DNA of 64,000 nucleotides from Actinostola sp. cb2023 (lineage: Eukaryota > Cnidaria > Anthozoa > Actiniaria > Actinostolidae), in the NCBI GenBank assembly GCA_033675265.1, contig JAUJYZ010001083.1, positions 1-64,000 of the forward strand, in the 5' to 3' direction. Positions 23,461 through 35,033 of this stretch are shown here, piece after piece; positions within the stretch are counted from its first letter, which is position 1; each line of letters begins with the position of its first letter. Position numbers and translations under genes: made by a program. The notes beneath the pieces were generated by a model. The model saw nothing but the letters and a program-made list of their open reading frames with translations. It searched no databases and was not told the DNA's origin.

Positions 23461-26400
23461 AACCATTAGTTCATTAAACTATTTAAAACTAGTTAAACTA
23501 TTAAACTAATCAAACTCATTAAACTAGTAAACTGATTAAACTAGTTAAGCTATTAAACCGATTAAACTGATTAACCCATTGACTCCGAAACCGGCCGAAA
23601 CCGGCCGTAAACATCGATACTGCTTTGAAAAATTCTAACTTTCTGAATTTTCGTAACATCGATCTCATGGCCAGTTATTAGTGACAACTAGATAACTCTT
23701 CATATTTTAACCTCAAGTAAACTGACTTACAGGTCCGATTTCTGGGCATCAGTTCAATTTGTTTGCCATAAAAATCAAAAATGCGTGTTTTTGACGCAAT
23801 TTTACACCTCGAAAATGAACGACATTTGACTTGGATTTTCTTCCAAAATACATCCTTGCGAAACAAAACGCCACTTTCTCAGCAAACTTCCATCTCTCTT
23901 CTTGATATATTCGTGAATTATTCCCTCTCTCTTCCTTAACTCGCCGAACAATAGCCATTTCCTTAGGACCACTTTCGCTAACACGTGTTTTCCTTCTGCA
24001 CGCCCGAAAAGGATGCCGAGAACATCCGGGAATTTTCGACAGAAATCCTCCCGCCATTTCCGTTTTTTAAGAATATATAGACTGTCGAGCCACTCGGTCC
24101 TACAGGCAAAATATTGCACCGGTTGCATTCTTTTCAAGTTCAAAGTCGCCAAAAATGCCTTTGTAGGCCCTGGAATTCACCACAGAAAGACCAGAGAGAC
24201 GATTTCACTTTGAGTCCGCCATTTTGGAAAATCTCAACGAGCTGCCGAAATGTGTTCGTGAATTCATATCTTCCTCCTGAGTTCTTCCAGGAGAACGGTC
24301 TCTACCACACCAGTCAAGCTTAATGATGCTGTCCTGGGGGCTTCTGTGGTGAATAATATGGCTATAAACACTCTAAAAATGCAAAATTGGCCTCTTCGAG
24401 TAGTAATCACTACTAGCCCCTATGAGCTCCCAAGAAGAAAGGCAGCACACGTGAAGACGCGAGCCAACAGGCATTCAGAAATGTCAAGATTTCCATGGAA
24501 ACCCCTTATATGGAATCGAAATTTCCTACGACGTGATTAGGTCCAGAAAATCGCTAAAAAACGCAAAACAGCTCAGGAGCGAATGGGTTAAACTAGTTAA
24601 ACTATTAAACTGATTAACTCATTAAACTAGTTAAACTATTAAACTGATTAAACTATTAAACTAGTTAAACTATTAAACTGATTAAACTCATTAAACTAGT
24701 TAAACTATTAAACTGATTAAACTATTAAACTAGTTAAACTATTAAACTAATCAAACTCATTAAACTAGTTAAACTATTAAACTGATTAAACTGATTAAAC
24801 TAGTTAAACTAGTTAAACTATTAAACTAATCAAACTCATTAAACTAGTTAAACTATTAAACTGATTAAACTATTAAACTAGTTAAACTATTAAACTAATC
24901 AAACTCATTAAACTAGTTAAACTATTAAACTGATTAAACTATTAAACTAGTTAAACTATTAAACTAATTAAACTAGTTAAACTGATTAAACTGATTAAAC
25001 TAGTTAAACTATTAAACTGATTAAACTATTAAACTAGTTAAACTATTAAACTGATTAAACTCATTAAACTAGTTAAACTATTAAACTGATTAAACTATTA
25101 AACTAGTTAAACTATTAAACTGATTAAACTATTAAACTAGTTAAACTATTAAACTATTAAACTGATTAAACTATTAAACTAGTTAAACTATTAAACTGAT
25201 TAAACTGATTAAACTAGTTAAACTATTAAACTGATTAAACTATTAAACTAGTTAAACTATTAAACTGATTAAACTCATTAAACTAGTTAAACTATTAAAC
25301 TGATTAAACTATTAAACTAGTTAAACTATTAAACTAATTAAACTATTAAACTGATTAAACTAGTTAAACTGATTAAACTATTAAACTATTAAACTGATTA
25401 AACTCATTAAACTAGTTAAACTATTAAACTGATTAAACTGATTAAACTATTAAACTAGTTAAACTATTAAACTAATCAAACTCATTAAACTAGTTAAACT
25501 ATTAAACTGATTAAACTATTAAACTAGTTAAACTATTAAACTGATTAAACTGATTAAACTAGTTAAACTAGTTAAACTATTAAACTAATTAAACTCATTA
25601 AACTAGTTAAGTTAAACTATTAAACTGATTAAACTATTAAACTAGTTAAACTATTAAACTGATTAAACTATTAAACTAGTTAAACTATTAAACTAATCAA
25701 ACTCATTAAACTAGTTAAACTAGTTAAACTATTAAACTGATTAAACTATTAAACTAGTTAAACTATTAAACTAATCAAACTCATTAAACTAGTTAAACTA
25801 TTAAACTGATTAAACTATTAAACTAGTTAAACTATTAAACTGATTAAACTATTAAACTAGTTAAACTATTAAACTGATTAAACTATTAAACTAGTTAAAC
25901 TATTAAACTAATCAAACTCATTAAACTAGTTAAACTAGTTAAACTATTAAACTGATTAAACTATTAAACTAGTTAAACTATTAAACTAATCAAACTCATT
26001 AAACTAGTTAAACTATTAAACTGATTAAACTATTAAACTAGTTAAACTATTAAACTGATTAAACTGATTAAACTAGTTAAACTATTAAACTAGTTAAACT
26101 ATTAAACTGATTAAACTATTAAACTAGTTAAACTATTAAACTAATCAAACTCATTAAACTAGTTAAACTATTAAACTGATTAAACTATTAAACTAGTTAA
26201 ACTATTAAACTGATTAAACTGATTAAACTAGTTAAACTATTAAACTAGTTAAACTATTAAACTGATTAAACTGATTAAACTAGTTAAACTATTAAACTAG
26301 TTAAACTATTAAACTGATTAAACTGATTAAACTAGTTAAACTGATTAAACTAGTTAAACTATTAAACTGATTAAACTATTAAACTAGTTAAACTATTAAA

Positions 26401-27560
26401 CTAATCAAACTCATTAAACTCGTTAAACTATTAAACTGATTAAACTATTAAACTAGTTAAACTATTAAACTGATTAAACTGATTAAACTAGTTAAACTAG
26501 TTAAACTATTAAACTAATTAAACTCATTAAACTAGTTAAACTATTAAACTATTAAACTGATTAAACTATTAAACTAGTTAAACTATTAAACTAATCAAAC
26601 TCATTAAACTAGTTAAACTATTAAACTATTAAACTGATTAAACTATTAAACTAGTTAAACTATTAAACTGATTAAACTGATTAAACTAGTTAAACTAGTT
26701 AAACTATTAAACTAATTAAACTCATTAAACTAGTTAAACTATTAAACTGATTAAACTAGTTAAACTAGTTAAACTATTAAACTAATTAAACTAGTTAAAC
26801 TATTAAACTGATTAAACTATTAAACTAGTTAAACTATTAAACTGATTAAACTAGTTAAACTATTAAACTAATCAAACTCATTAAACTAGTTAAACTATTA
26901 AACTGATTAAACTGATTAAACTAGTTAAACTATTAAACTGATTAACTCATTAAACTAGTTAAACTATTAAACTGATTAAACTCATTAAACTAGTTAAACT
27001 ATTAAACTGATTAAACTCATTAAACTAGTTAAACTATTAAACTGATTAAACTCATTAAACTAGTTAAACTATTAAACTGATTAAACTATTAAACTAGTTA
27101 AACTATTAAACTAATCAAACTCATTAAACTAGTTAAACTATTAAACTAATCAAACTCATTAAACTAGTTAAACTATTAAACTATTAAACTGATTAAACTA
27201 TTAAACTAGTTAAACTATTAAACTGATTAAACTGATTAAACTAGTTAAACTATTAAACTGATTAAACTGATTAAACTAGTTAAACTATTAAACTGATTAA
27301 ACTATTAAACTAATCAAACTCATTAAACTGATTAAGCTGATTAAACTAGTTAAACTATTAAACTCATTAAACTCATTAAACTAGTTAAACTGATTAAACT
27401 GATTAAACTAGCTCATTAAACTCATTAAACTAGTTAAACTAGTTAAACTATTAAACTAATTAAACTGATTAAACTAGTTAAACTATTAAACTGATTAAAC
27501 TAATTAAAATATTAAACTAGTTAAGCTGAGTAACTTAGCGTTAAGGGATTAAACTAGTCA
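23461..27560. repeat. ~3.1-kb TTAAACT satellite, interrupted once
   Basis: The array is built of 8-9 base units TTAAACT(A/G/C)(A/G/T), arranged in higher-order runs such as TTAAACTATTAAACTGA and TTAAACTAGTTAAAC. It occupies about 23461-23574 and 24588-27560 and is extremely AT-rich with no coding frame. The interruption (23575-24587) is a TTAA-flanked element. Confidence 0.97.
23575..24587. mobile_element. 1.0-kb piggyBac-like non-autonomous element
   Basis: It is flanked by TTAA on both sides (23571-23574 and 24588-24591). Terminal inverted repeats are CCCATTGACTCC at the left and, read inward from the right, CCCATTCGCTCC (10 of 12 identical). A CCC start plus TTAA target is the piggyBac signature. 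A minus-strand frame (23802-24152, 116 codons, with WLDSLYILKKRKWREDF) is open but unrecognised; no transposase is present. Confidence 0.8.
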
Positions 27561-27639
27561 AACTAGTTAAACAAATCAACCATTAAACCTCCAATCCAAC
27601 TTCCGGTCGAGGGCCGAAGGCCCGAGTGTCGAGAGTGAA

Positions 27640-28060
27640 CCAATCATACTCACCTAACCCTATAGCCAATTAACCTCAACCCTAGCCAATCAATCCAACC
27701 CTAGCCAATTAACCCTAACCCTAATTAGTTAACCCTAAGTAGCTAACCCTAACCCAATTAACCCTAACCCTAATTAGCTAACCCTAACCCAATTAACACT
27801 AACCCTAATTAGCTAACCCTAACCCAATTAACCCTAACCCTAATTAGCTAACCCTAACCCAATTAACCCTAACCCTAGTTAGCTAACCCGGCTAACCCAA
27901 TTAACCCTAACCCTAGTTAGCTAACCCTACCCCAATTAACCCTACCCCTAATTAGCTAACCCTAATTAACCCAACCCTAGCCAATAAACCCTAACCTTAG
28001 CCAATCAACCCAACCTTAGCCAATTAACCCTAACCCTAATTAGCTAACCCTAACCGTAAT
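27640..28060 (-). repeat. Degenerate telomere-like (CCCTAA) tract
   Basis: Repeats of TAACCCTAACCC alternate with AATTAGCTAACCC in units of roughly 28 bases. The sequence is the C-strand of the metazoan TTAGGG telomere repeat. It is degenerate, lies inside the window between ordinary sequence, and directly follows the TTAAACT satellite. Confidence 0.8.
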
Positions 28061-28311
28061 CAACACACTATAGTGGGTTCAATAAATATTCTAGTGGAAA
28101 TCCTCTAAATCAATTACACACTATAGTGGGTTAAATAAATAAGTGGCAACCTAAGTGGCAACCTAAGTGGCAACCTAAGAAGAAAGGCTGATGTCACCTC
28201 AGGGCCACCGTGGAAAAGTGCACCAGAGAAGTGCACCGCACATCAGGCCATGATACGCCATCAGTTTCCCGCAAGACACACACAGGAAGCCCAACATTAT
28301 ACATTTCCATA

Positions 28312-28449
28312 CACAGGGAACCCAATATATAAATGCGCGCGCGCTCTACCACAGGAAACCCATCAAAATAAGACGCAAATATCATTTTATTTCATTTTAT
28401 TTCATTATTTAGTAGCCTCAAAATTGAAAGGAATGGTTGGGCTGCTGTG
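28312..28449 (+). mobile_element. MITE of the CACAGGG...CTGTG family
   Basis: It starts CACAGGGAACCCAATATATA, has a GCGCGCGC segment and a TTTAGTAGCCTCAAAA word, and ends GGTTGGGCTGCTGTG. The immediately following 28478-28632 copy shows the same order of parts. Confidence 0.65.
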
Positions 28450-28477
28450 ATTGCTGCGGGCGCGTCCCGCAGGACGT

Positions 28478-28632
28478 ACACAGGGATCCCAACATTATAC
28501 CTTACTCAACACAGGAAGCCCAATATATAAATGCGCGCGCGCTCTACCACAGGAAACCCATCTAAAAAAGACACAAATATCATTTTATTGAATTATTTAG
28601 TAGCCTCAAAAGGAATGGTTGGGCTGTCTGTG
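28478..28632 (+). mobile_element. MITE of the CACAGGG...CTGTG family, adjacent copy
   Basis: Same layout as 28312-28449, ending GGTTGGGCTGTCTGTGG. The pair is head to tail, about 30 bases apart, which could be a local duplication or two insertions. Confidence 0.65.
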
Positions 28633-28677
28633 GTTCAGAGCGATGATTCCAGCATTACCAGATCACGACCATGCTAA
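28633..28677 (+). pseudogene. 45-bp fragment of GIY-YIG exon 1
   Basis: TTCAGAGCGATGATTCCAGC and the following bases match the segment coding [14 protein letters not shown] in the full gene at 29826-29868. It ends abruptly in unrelated CCCCTCCCCT sequence. This is a third, non-functional trace of the GIY-YIG family. Confidence 0.8.
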
Positions 28678-29016
28678 CCACCCCTCCCCTCCCCTACACA
28701 CATATTTCCCCTCTGCCTGTCCAGTCGGGTTTTTGTAACGTTGAGAGTTAGTAGTGTTTGCACAGATCGCTTTGGCACGCCGTGAAGATTGCTTCTGCCT
28801 GATACGATTGGATCTAACGATAAACGATTCCAAGAATCGATCTGTCACGTGACTAGCTCACTTCGGTCAAATTTTACAACTGCAAGCCGGTTCAGTAAGG
28901 AGGGAGCGAACGAGTAAGGACCAGTAAGGTACGAACTTCTTAACAAACTCTGTGTTAAAATTAATTGTAAAATTCACACAGCCTCTGAGAAAGTTGATGG
29001 TACCACAGCGCTGCTG

Positions 29017-31278
29017 GCCCATCCGGTAGACGTACGTAGCAAGCGAAGCGAAAGTGCACATTTAGCCGGAGCGCGGACACCGGAGCGATGCCGATATTTG
29101 GCGCGCAGTTCGTTAATTCAAGTGAAAGTTTCTCAAGTAGATTCGAAAATGGTCTCTTTTTGACTATAAATGAATAAAGTCGAAATACTCTGTGAATTTC
29201 ACTAAGTTATTTTAGTTAACAGAGAGATGAAACATGACTTAATATTTGCGCGCGCGAATATAATTCGGTGTCGAGCAAACGGTCGACCGCTTTCGAGTCA
29301 GCTTTAATTTATATACATGGTTGTGTCTTCCGTCTGTTACCTAGATTCATATTACATAAAATACTACTTCAATATATACTCTATAACTGAACTGCTATAG
29401 AAAGAGTACGAGCTACTGTAGAAGTTAAAAGTGTTTTTGTAGATTGGAATCATTTTATAGTAAATTCTCCATGCTCGGTGACCACAAAATGCGCGCGTTT
29501 TTCAAAGGGTCAACCGACAGTCCTACAGGATGACTTGTTTTACTTTCACTTTCGATGTAACACATCTCAGGAAAAACAACCTATTTTTTAACATTTCTGA
29601 CTCGATCTGGCACGGCCGTATTCAGACCTCTATTCGTGCTGTTCGATCAGTTTTTAGTTTCACTATAAACTCTTGTACTCATGCAATTTTCGCAACTTTG
29701 AAAATACAGTTTGACATGATAAACCCTGGTTTTACTTACTTATTTTTAGATTTTTTCTGAAGCATGGTGAAGCGACGGCGAGAAAATGCACGTGTTAGTA
29801 CAGATGGCTGGAGTAACTGGGTCAGAGCGATGATTCCAGCATTACCAGATCACGACCATGCTGCCACAAATGCCTGGTACGAACCAAGAGGTGATGCAGC
29901 ATTTGGATATATATGCACCAACGTACGAAAAGCTTTTCATAAATACAAGCGCTACGATTGCGGTAAGCTTAATCAGTTGAGCTTTATCATTTTATGATAT
30001 ACACCTTTATGTGTCCGGCTGTGTGTGGATCAGTTATGGATTGATGGATGAATGAATGGATGCCGGATGATGATGATGATGATGGATGGATGGATAGATA
30101 GATAGATGGATCGATAGATAGCTGATACAACTAGTTTATTTTCACAGGAATCTATGAATGGCAAGCTCGACGACCAGGACAAACTGACTACGTCGTGTAC
30201 GTCGGCAGCACATGCCGAGAAATACCAGGAGCGTTGGAAAGGCGCATTCTTGAATACTGCACAAATGGATCGCACAAACGCAAAGAAATCAATAGGGCTC
30301 TTCGATTGGGGTATGAGCTATGGGTTCGCGTGAAACCCGTACGTGGAAAGAAATCATTTGAAGAGGAAGAGAAAAGGATGTTAGCTAAATATAACTATGC
30401 ATGGAATAAACGATCGAGAAAACGATGAATACCGACTTAACATTCCACCTCAGCTACTGAACTTTCGTTTGGTCCCCTTTTAGCATGATTCGCCTTATAA
30501 GGAGTTGTCTAGTGGATAATGTAAACACCAGTGAATGAATTCTAGAATAGTTGATCAGTCAAGACCAATATTGTTCACATTTTTCTTTTTCATTATTCTT
30601 TAGTGCATATTCTCGATAGGCTTACTATCTAGTTTCACTTAGTTTGTAGACTTTTTAATGTGAATTAAATCAGTGTTTTCATGGTTATTATCAGGAGCCG
30701 TTATTATCTATTATTATTATTATTATTATAATATTATTAATGACGTAATCGTAGACCATTCTTGACGTCACTTACTATCTATAGGTAAGCGTAATGTTTA
30801 ATTTAAAACACATTGACATTATGCATGGCGATGCTAAAATGTTTTGTCTCCTTGTTTTGCCAATACAGTTTATGGTTGGTACATGTAACAATAGTTTATG
30901 TACGCTCACTGAGGAGGTAGTTAACATACCCTGCGATGGACGTATCTCTTTGCTAAAGGAGACCAATCTGGACGTGGTTTAGCTTTATTTGACCCCTAAA
31001 ACATACCGTACCATTCTAAAACAGACAGACACCAACACACTGAGTATATTATTATAGTATGACGGCCTTTTTTATTTCTTCGCGTGCAACCCTAAATGAT
31101 ACCTTGATGGGTAAAGGTATTGGCATTTAGTCGTGAACACCCTAAATGATACCTAACCCGTAATTTACACTACTAAAAGAGACGACGATCATCCCCGCCC
31201 CTTTCACATAAACTTGCACTATAACTCACTTACAAGGTGGGCTGCCTGTGGACAGCCCTTATCGCGCGGGGACTGGGC
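29017..31278 (+). repeat. Segmental duplication, copy 2
   Basis: Same order and strand as 14393-18215. It lacks the three insertions seen in copy 1 but has about 60 extra bases at 30915-30978. The duplicated block stops about 70 bases before the SUB1 start codon. Confidence 0.9.
29764..30428 (+). CDS. GIY-YIG nuclease-domain protein, copy 2 (2 exons)
   Basis: Exon 1 is 29764-29962 and exon 2 is 30148-30428, in matching phase, giving 159 aa. It has the same GIYEW ... VVYVGST ... [10 protein letters not shown] ... [12 protein letters not shown] signature as copy 1. The C-terminus is shorter (NKRSRKR, stop) where copy 1 reads NIRENRPYR. Differences from copy 1 are mostly substitutions with the frame kept across both exons, which suggests both copies were maintained as coding after duplication. 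Biological role unknown. Confidence 0.8.
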
Positions 31279-31345
31279 AACGCGCGAAAACGTTTCTTGG
31301 CCATCGAACAGCAAACTCGAAAAGTGTACTTATTACTTCTATACA

Positions 31346-33453
31346 ATGTCTAAGAGACCTAAATCAAAAGCCTTCGTGGAGTCAGGAAGCGACGATTCAG
31401 ACGTAGAAGCCCAGGTAGGGTTCAGAGTTTGAGAACTGACGAATGAATGATGTTTTTCGTGCAAATGCATGTGACACAAACGCCGAAACGGCATGACAAA
31501 TTTGGTTGTTTGACTATAAGTTTTATATTGTCAGGAATATTTTCTTGGTACTTTCAACTAACATTTGTACTTCATTTTACACTGATTTAATGTTCAAATG
31601 TTAGGGAAAGGGTTGGGAGTTTGGTGAGGTTGATTTTGGGGGGGGGGGGGGGGGGGATGGGTTGAGGTTGTTTTTTTTGCGGGGGAGGAGTAGGGAGATT
31701 CTGGCAGGATTTGGGAGGATTTATCTTATAATATTCTTGACTGCATACAGGAAAAATCACTCAAAAAACAAAAACCATCAAAGTCAAGTTCTTCAACGGA
31801 TGATGCCAAACAAGATGATGGCAGTTACGTTTTCCCAGTAAGACTAATACCTTTAATATTAATCATATTCTAAATTTATTCATGTATGTGAGGCTTCATA
31901 TAATTTTTGAGGAGCTGGTTCCAAAATTCCTTCGTAAGCTACAAAATGAGCTTCATTATAGAACTTTGAACTGGGAAATTCTTCGGGATTGAAGTACACA
32001 TTCCACAAGCAAAGTGTATTACAAAACAAGGTAGTTTGATCTCTCCCGAAAGAAGTTTTGAATTTAATTATTGATGCAAATTTAGTTTGTACTTCAATTC
32101 TAACAAATTTCCAAATTCATGTGGGAAACAAGTTCAATGTTCTCCAACAAAGTTCAATCTCAATTCAATTGTTGTATTTGAATTGAAAGTTGGAGTTGAG
32201 TTGAGATGATGTTTTGTCCGAGGTTTAAAACAGATCAGGCTTATGAGAGCCGAGCACTAGTGGCAACCTGTGCTGCATCATTGTCTACTCTTTAGCCATA
32301 CATGTAGCTTGCTTCTCAAAGCTCCAAAGAACAGAGGATATTCACTTCTGACATATATCACAAAAGCGTCCACTCATCCCTTTATTCTCTACTTTCTCAT
32401 AGCACATAATGCTTTGCACCTTGGGGGGTAATACAAAAGAAAATGGGAGCTTTCTGTCAGCCATGTAATTATGCAACACCATTTTCTTTTGTATTACTCC
32501 AAGGTGCAATTAGCATTATGTGTTAAATGAGAAAGTAGAGAATGATGATTTTCTTTTCAAAGATTGCCAAGAAGCGCCAAGTCACAGTAAGGGACTTTAG
32601 AGGAAAAGTTCTTGTTGATATTAGAGAGTTTTATGAAGATAGCAATGGTGACATGAAGCCAGGGAAGAAAGGTAACACTAAGACCTGATTCATATGTTAA
32701 ACTTTACATGTGCCAAACCTAATTACATCAAACAAGACTGCCCAGTTATCCATTGTTTCTAAGGTATTAGGTTCATGTAAACTTCGATGTCTGAAATGGG
32801 CCTAACATTGAGAGATGTACATATAAGGAGGCAATAATTTATTTACCAGTAATCAATGCAGGCTAATCCCAGGAGGATACAACCAAGGCATTCCCCTCGT
32901 CCAGACTCACTGCCCACGACATTCAATATTCTATACATATATGTATACAACTTTTGCATGGAGGGAGGAAAACAGGTGTAGCTGAAGCAAGGGAAAGAAC
33001 CAAACAACAAATTCAACTTTCATGTTTCCAGATCATGATCAATCCATGACCACAGCGGTGAGAGACAAGCAGTTTAAGCACTTGACTACACTCGCCTCTC
33101 ACCGCTGTGGTGCCTGGATTCAATTCCTGGACAGAGTGCTTCATGTGTGTTGAGATGAATGTTGGGTGTATACAATGTAGCATGTACATGTAGAATGTAG
33201 TAAGAAGTGAGTGTGATCTCAATGCATGAAAAAACAACAACATTATAATTAATAATGGAAACACCTAATACAGTCACTTTCTTCTTGTCCCTGCTGCAAA
33301 TCTCCCTGGAAGTAGGAGTTGCTCCCAATGGTGTCCAGCTTAGAGAGTAACTGTATACTGTCTGTTCATACAGGTATATCTCTGCTAGTGGATCAATGGG
33401 AAAAACTAAAAGAAATCATGGACGATGTGGATGCTGCCATTTCCAACTTTTAA
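31346..33453 (+). CDS. SUB1: SUB1/PC4 RNA polymerase II coactivator p15 homologue (4 exons)
   Basis: Exons 31346-31414, 31751-31837, 32563-32671 and 33374-33453 splice in frame to 114 aa. The N-terminus is a Ser/Asp-rich tail ([15 protein letters not shown]), then a Lys/Ser-rich linker, then the PC4 core: [49 protein letters not shown]4 is a nuclear single-stranded-DNA-binding coactivator that forms dimers through this core. Human SUB1 is 127 aa, so length and architecture fit. Intron 2 contains a foldback at 32382-32545. The start is the only Met before the acidic tail; the preceding ~70 bases separate it from the duplicated block. Confidence 0.95.
32382..32545. mobile_element. Foldback MITE in SUB1 intron 2
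   Basis: TCTCTACTTTCTCATAGCAC at the left is mirrored by a GAGAAAGTAGAGA arm at the right; GGTAATACAAAAGAAAATGG pairs with CCATTTTCTTTTGTATTACT. Confidence 0.75.
33049..33200 (+). mobile_element. Possible tRNA-derived SINE in SUB1 intron 3
   Basis: GGATTCAATTCC at 33116 resembles a pol III B box, preceded by a CACAGCGGTGAGAG/CTCTCACCGCTGTG hairpin. No clear A box or full tRNA fold was identified, so this is tentative. Confidence 0.3.
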
Positions 33454-33598
33454 GTTCCCGGTAGAATACATGTGTATAGTAACTGAAGTGAGACCATAAT
33501 AATTGTATCCCTCTTGTGTATTTTACAATGTAAAACCAATAGCTTTCCTGAGATTCTGAAGTTTGACTGAAGGGTTCCATGCAACAACAGTACTGTAA

Positions 33599-33746
33599 AG
33601 CCCTGTTTACACGAGAGAGAGATAACCCTAGCACTAGGGTCAACTCTATTGTTCGCATATTCCCTGTGGATGATAAAACAATAGAATTGTTCCTATACTA
33701 CTGCTAAGGTTACAAATGTCTCTCTCTCTCTCATGTAAACAGGGCC
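33599..33746. mobile_element. Foldback MITE downstream of SUB1
   Basis: AAGCCCTGTTTACACGAGAG at the left is mirrored by a CTCTCATGTAAACAGGGCCTT arm at the right. It lies in or just past the SUB1 3' UTR. Confidence 0.7.
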
Positions 33747-33753
33747 TTTGTGA

Positions 33754-34558
33754 CTTGTGATCAATATCCAAATTCTCCTTTGAAATTCAAAGAGCCCAGA
33801 GGAGACTTTAGTTTTGTATCAGAGGTTGCTTACATGGTTCTTACACAAACCGTTTCAATGGACCATTTCCACTTGCCTCGTTGCCCCATATCAGACCATG
33901 TGACCATTCCCTCGAGTATAGCTTCTTTTCTTTCTTTGAACATATTGAAATACTTTGAACAACGATTGTGACTGTGGTACATAATAAACAAATGTATGTA
34001 TGTATGTGGTATGTTGTATCCCATGAGGTTTGAATGGGAAAACATTACTCGAGGCAATATAGTAGGTCTATATACTGTGCCATTACATTCTGTAAACCTT
34101 TCGTTGTCACATTAATTCATGTAGTAAATTGATTATTATACATATTTTAAACGTTTTGCAGTTATATCCATTGTGTCCAGGTGAACATGTGATGTTCCAT
34201 TCTTTATTTTCCATTCTGAACAGAATTTACCTTCCATTCTAGAACATTTCATCAAGGAGGGTCGATATACCCGGGGTAAACTGCTTTCAAACACTTTGAT
34301 CAAACACTATTTTAATGTCCTATTTTCATTGATCTTTGTTCGTGTGTAATCGGCTGGAAAAAAAATCCCCTTTGCGCGGAGATGTTTTCCAGAAATTTAG
34401 GGTAAGGAAACGTGCACTTCTCACTGGGTAGACAGAAAGCGTTTATAACATAACTTCAATCAAAGAAACTTTGACAATGTAAACCAGCCGTTAAGGTTTT
34501 TTAACAACTCCCAGTACTTTCCTGCCATGGTACAACACATACACTGTACAAGTGTTGG
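33754..34558. other. Intergenic stretch without a supported gene
   Basis: A short TGTATGTATG run at 33990 and AT-rich sequence are present. Frames are short and unrecognised. Confidence 0.5.
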
Positions 34559-34566
34559 CATTTTAG

Positions 34567-34826
34567 CCCTTAGGGTACTCAGGGGTATCAGTGACGGGGA
34601 GGTGCGAATGAGGCCAAACTTTTTAACCCCATTTTTCTCCGCATGAAATCGAGAACGGTAGGATATCATTTTTATTAACCCAAAAAAAGTCCTTGCCGAA
34701 ATGTTTATATCAAAAAAAGTCCACCAGAAAATTGATAACCCCCAAAAAGTCCCAAACCGTGAATTTCAAACCCCAAAAAGGTCTTCGCACCTCCCCGTCA
34801 CTGATACCCCTGAGTACCCCCCTGGG
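34567..34826. mobile_element. hAT-like MITE, copy 2 of the TACTCAGGGGTATC family
   Basis: The ends are GGGTACTCAGGGGTATCAGT and its complement before CCCCCCTGGG. An 8-bp duplication CATTTTAG lies at 34559-34566 and 34827-34834. It sits between SUB1 and the 3' end of SMN. Confidence 0.88.
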
Positions 34827-35033
34827 CATTTTAGCCTTGGAACTATGCAATTTTTTAAGATTGTAAGTACATGTAAATATATAAACATTTTATTTATTTT
34901 GAATCCTGATCTGAAACTTGTACATGTTTTGAGATCTGATTTGCCTTCCAGGCGCAAATGTGAGATCTACACGTTCATTGGACATGTGGAAACGTTGCAT
35001 GTACAAAAAAAATTAGAGTACATAGTTTGAGTA

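Noticed and set aside
23749..24152. Overlapping minus-strand ORFs in the piggyBac-like element as transposase
   Set aside because: At about 100-116 codons with no DDE-type motifs visible they are too short and unrecognised; the element is treated as non-autonomous.
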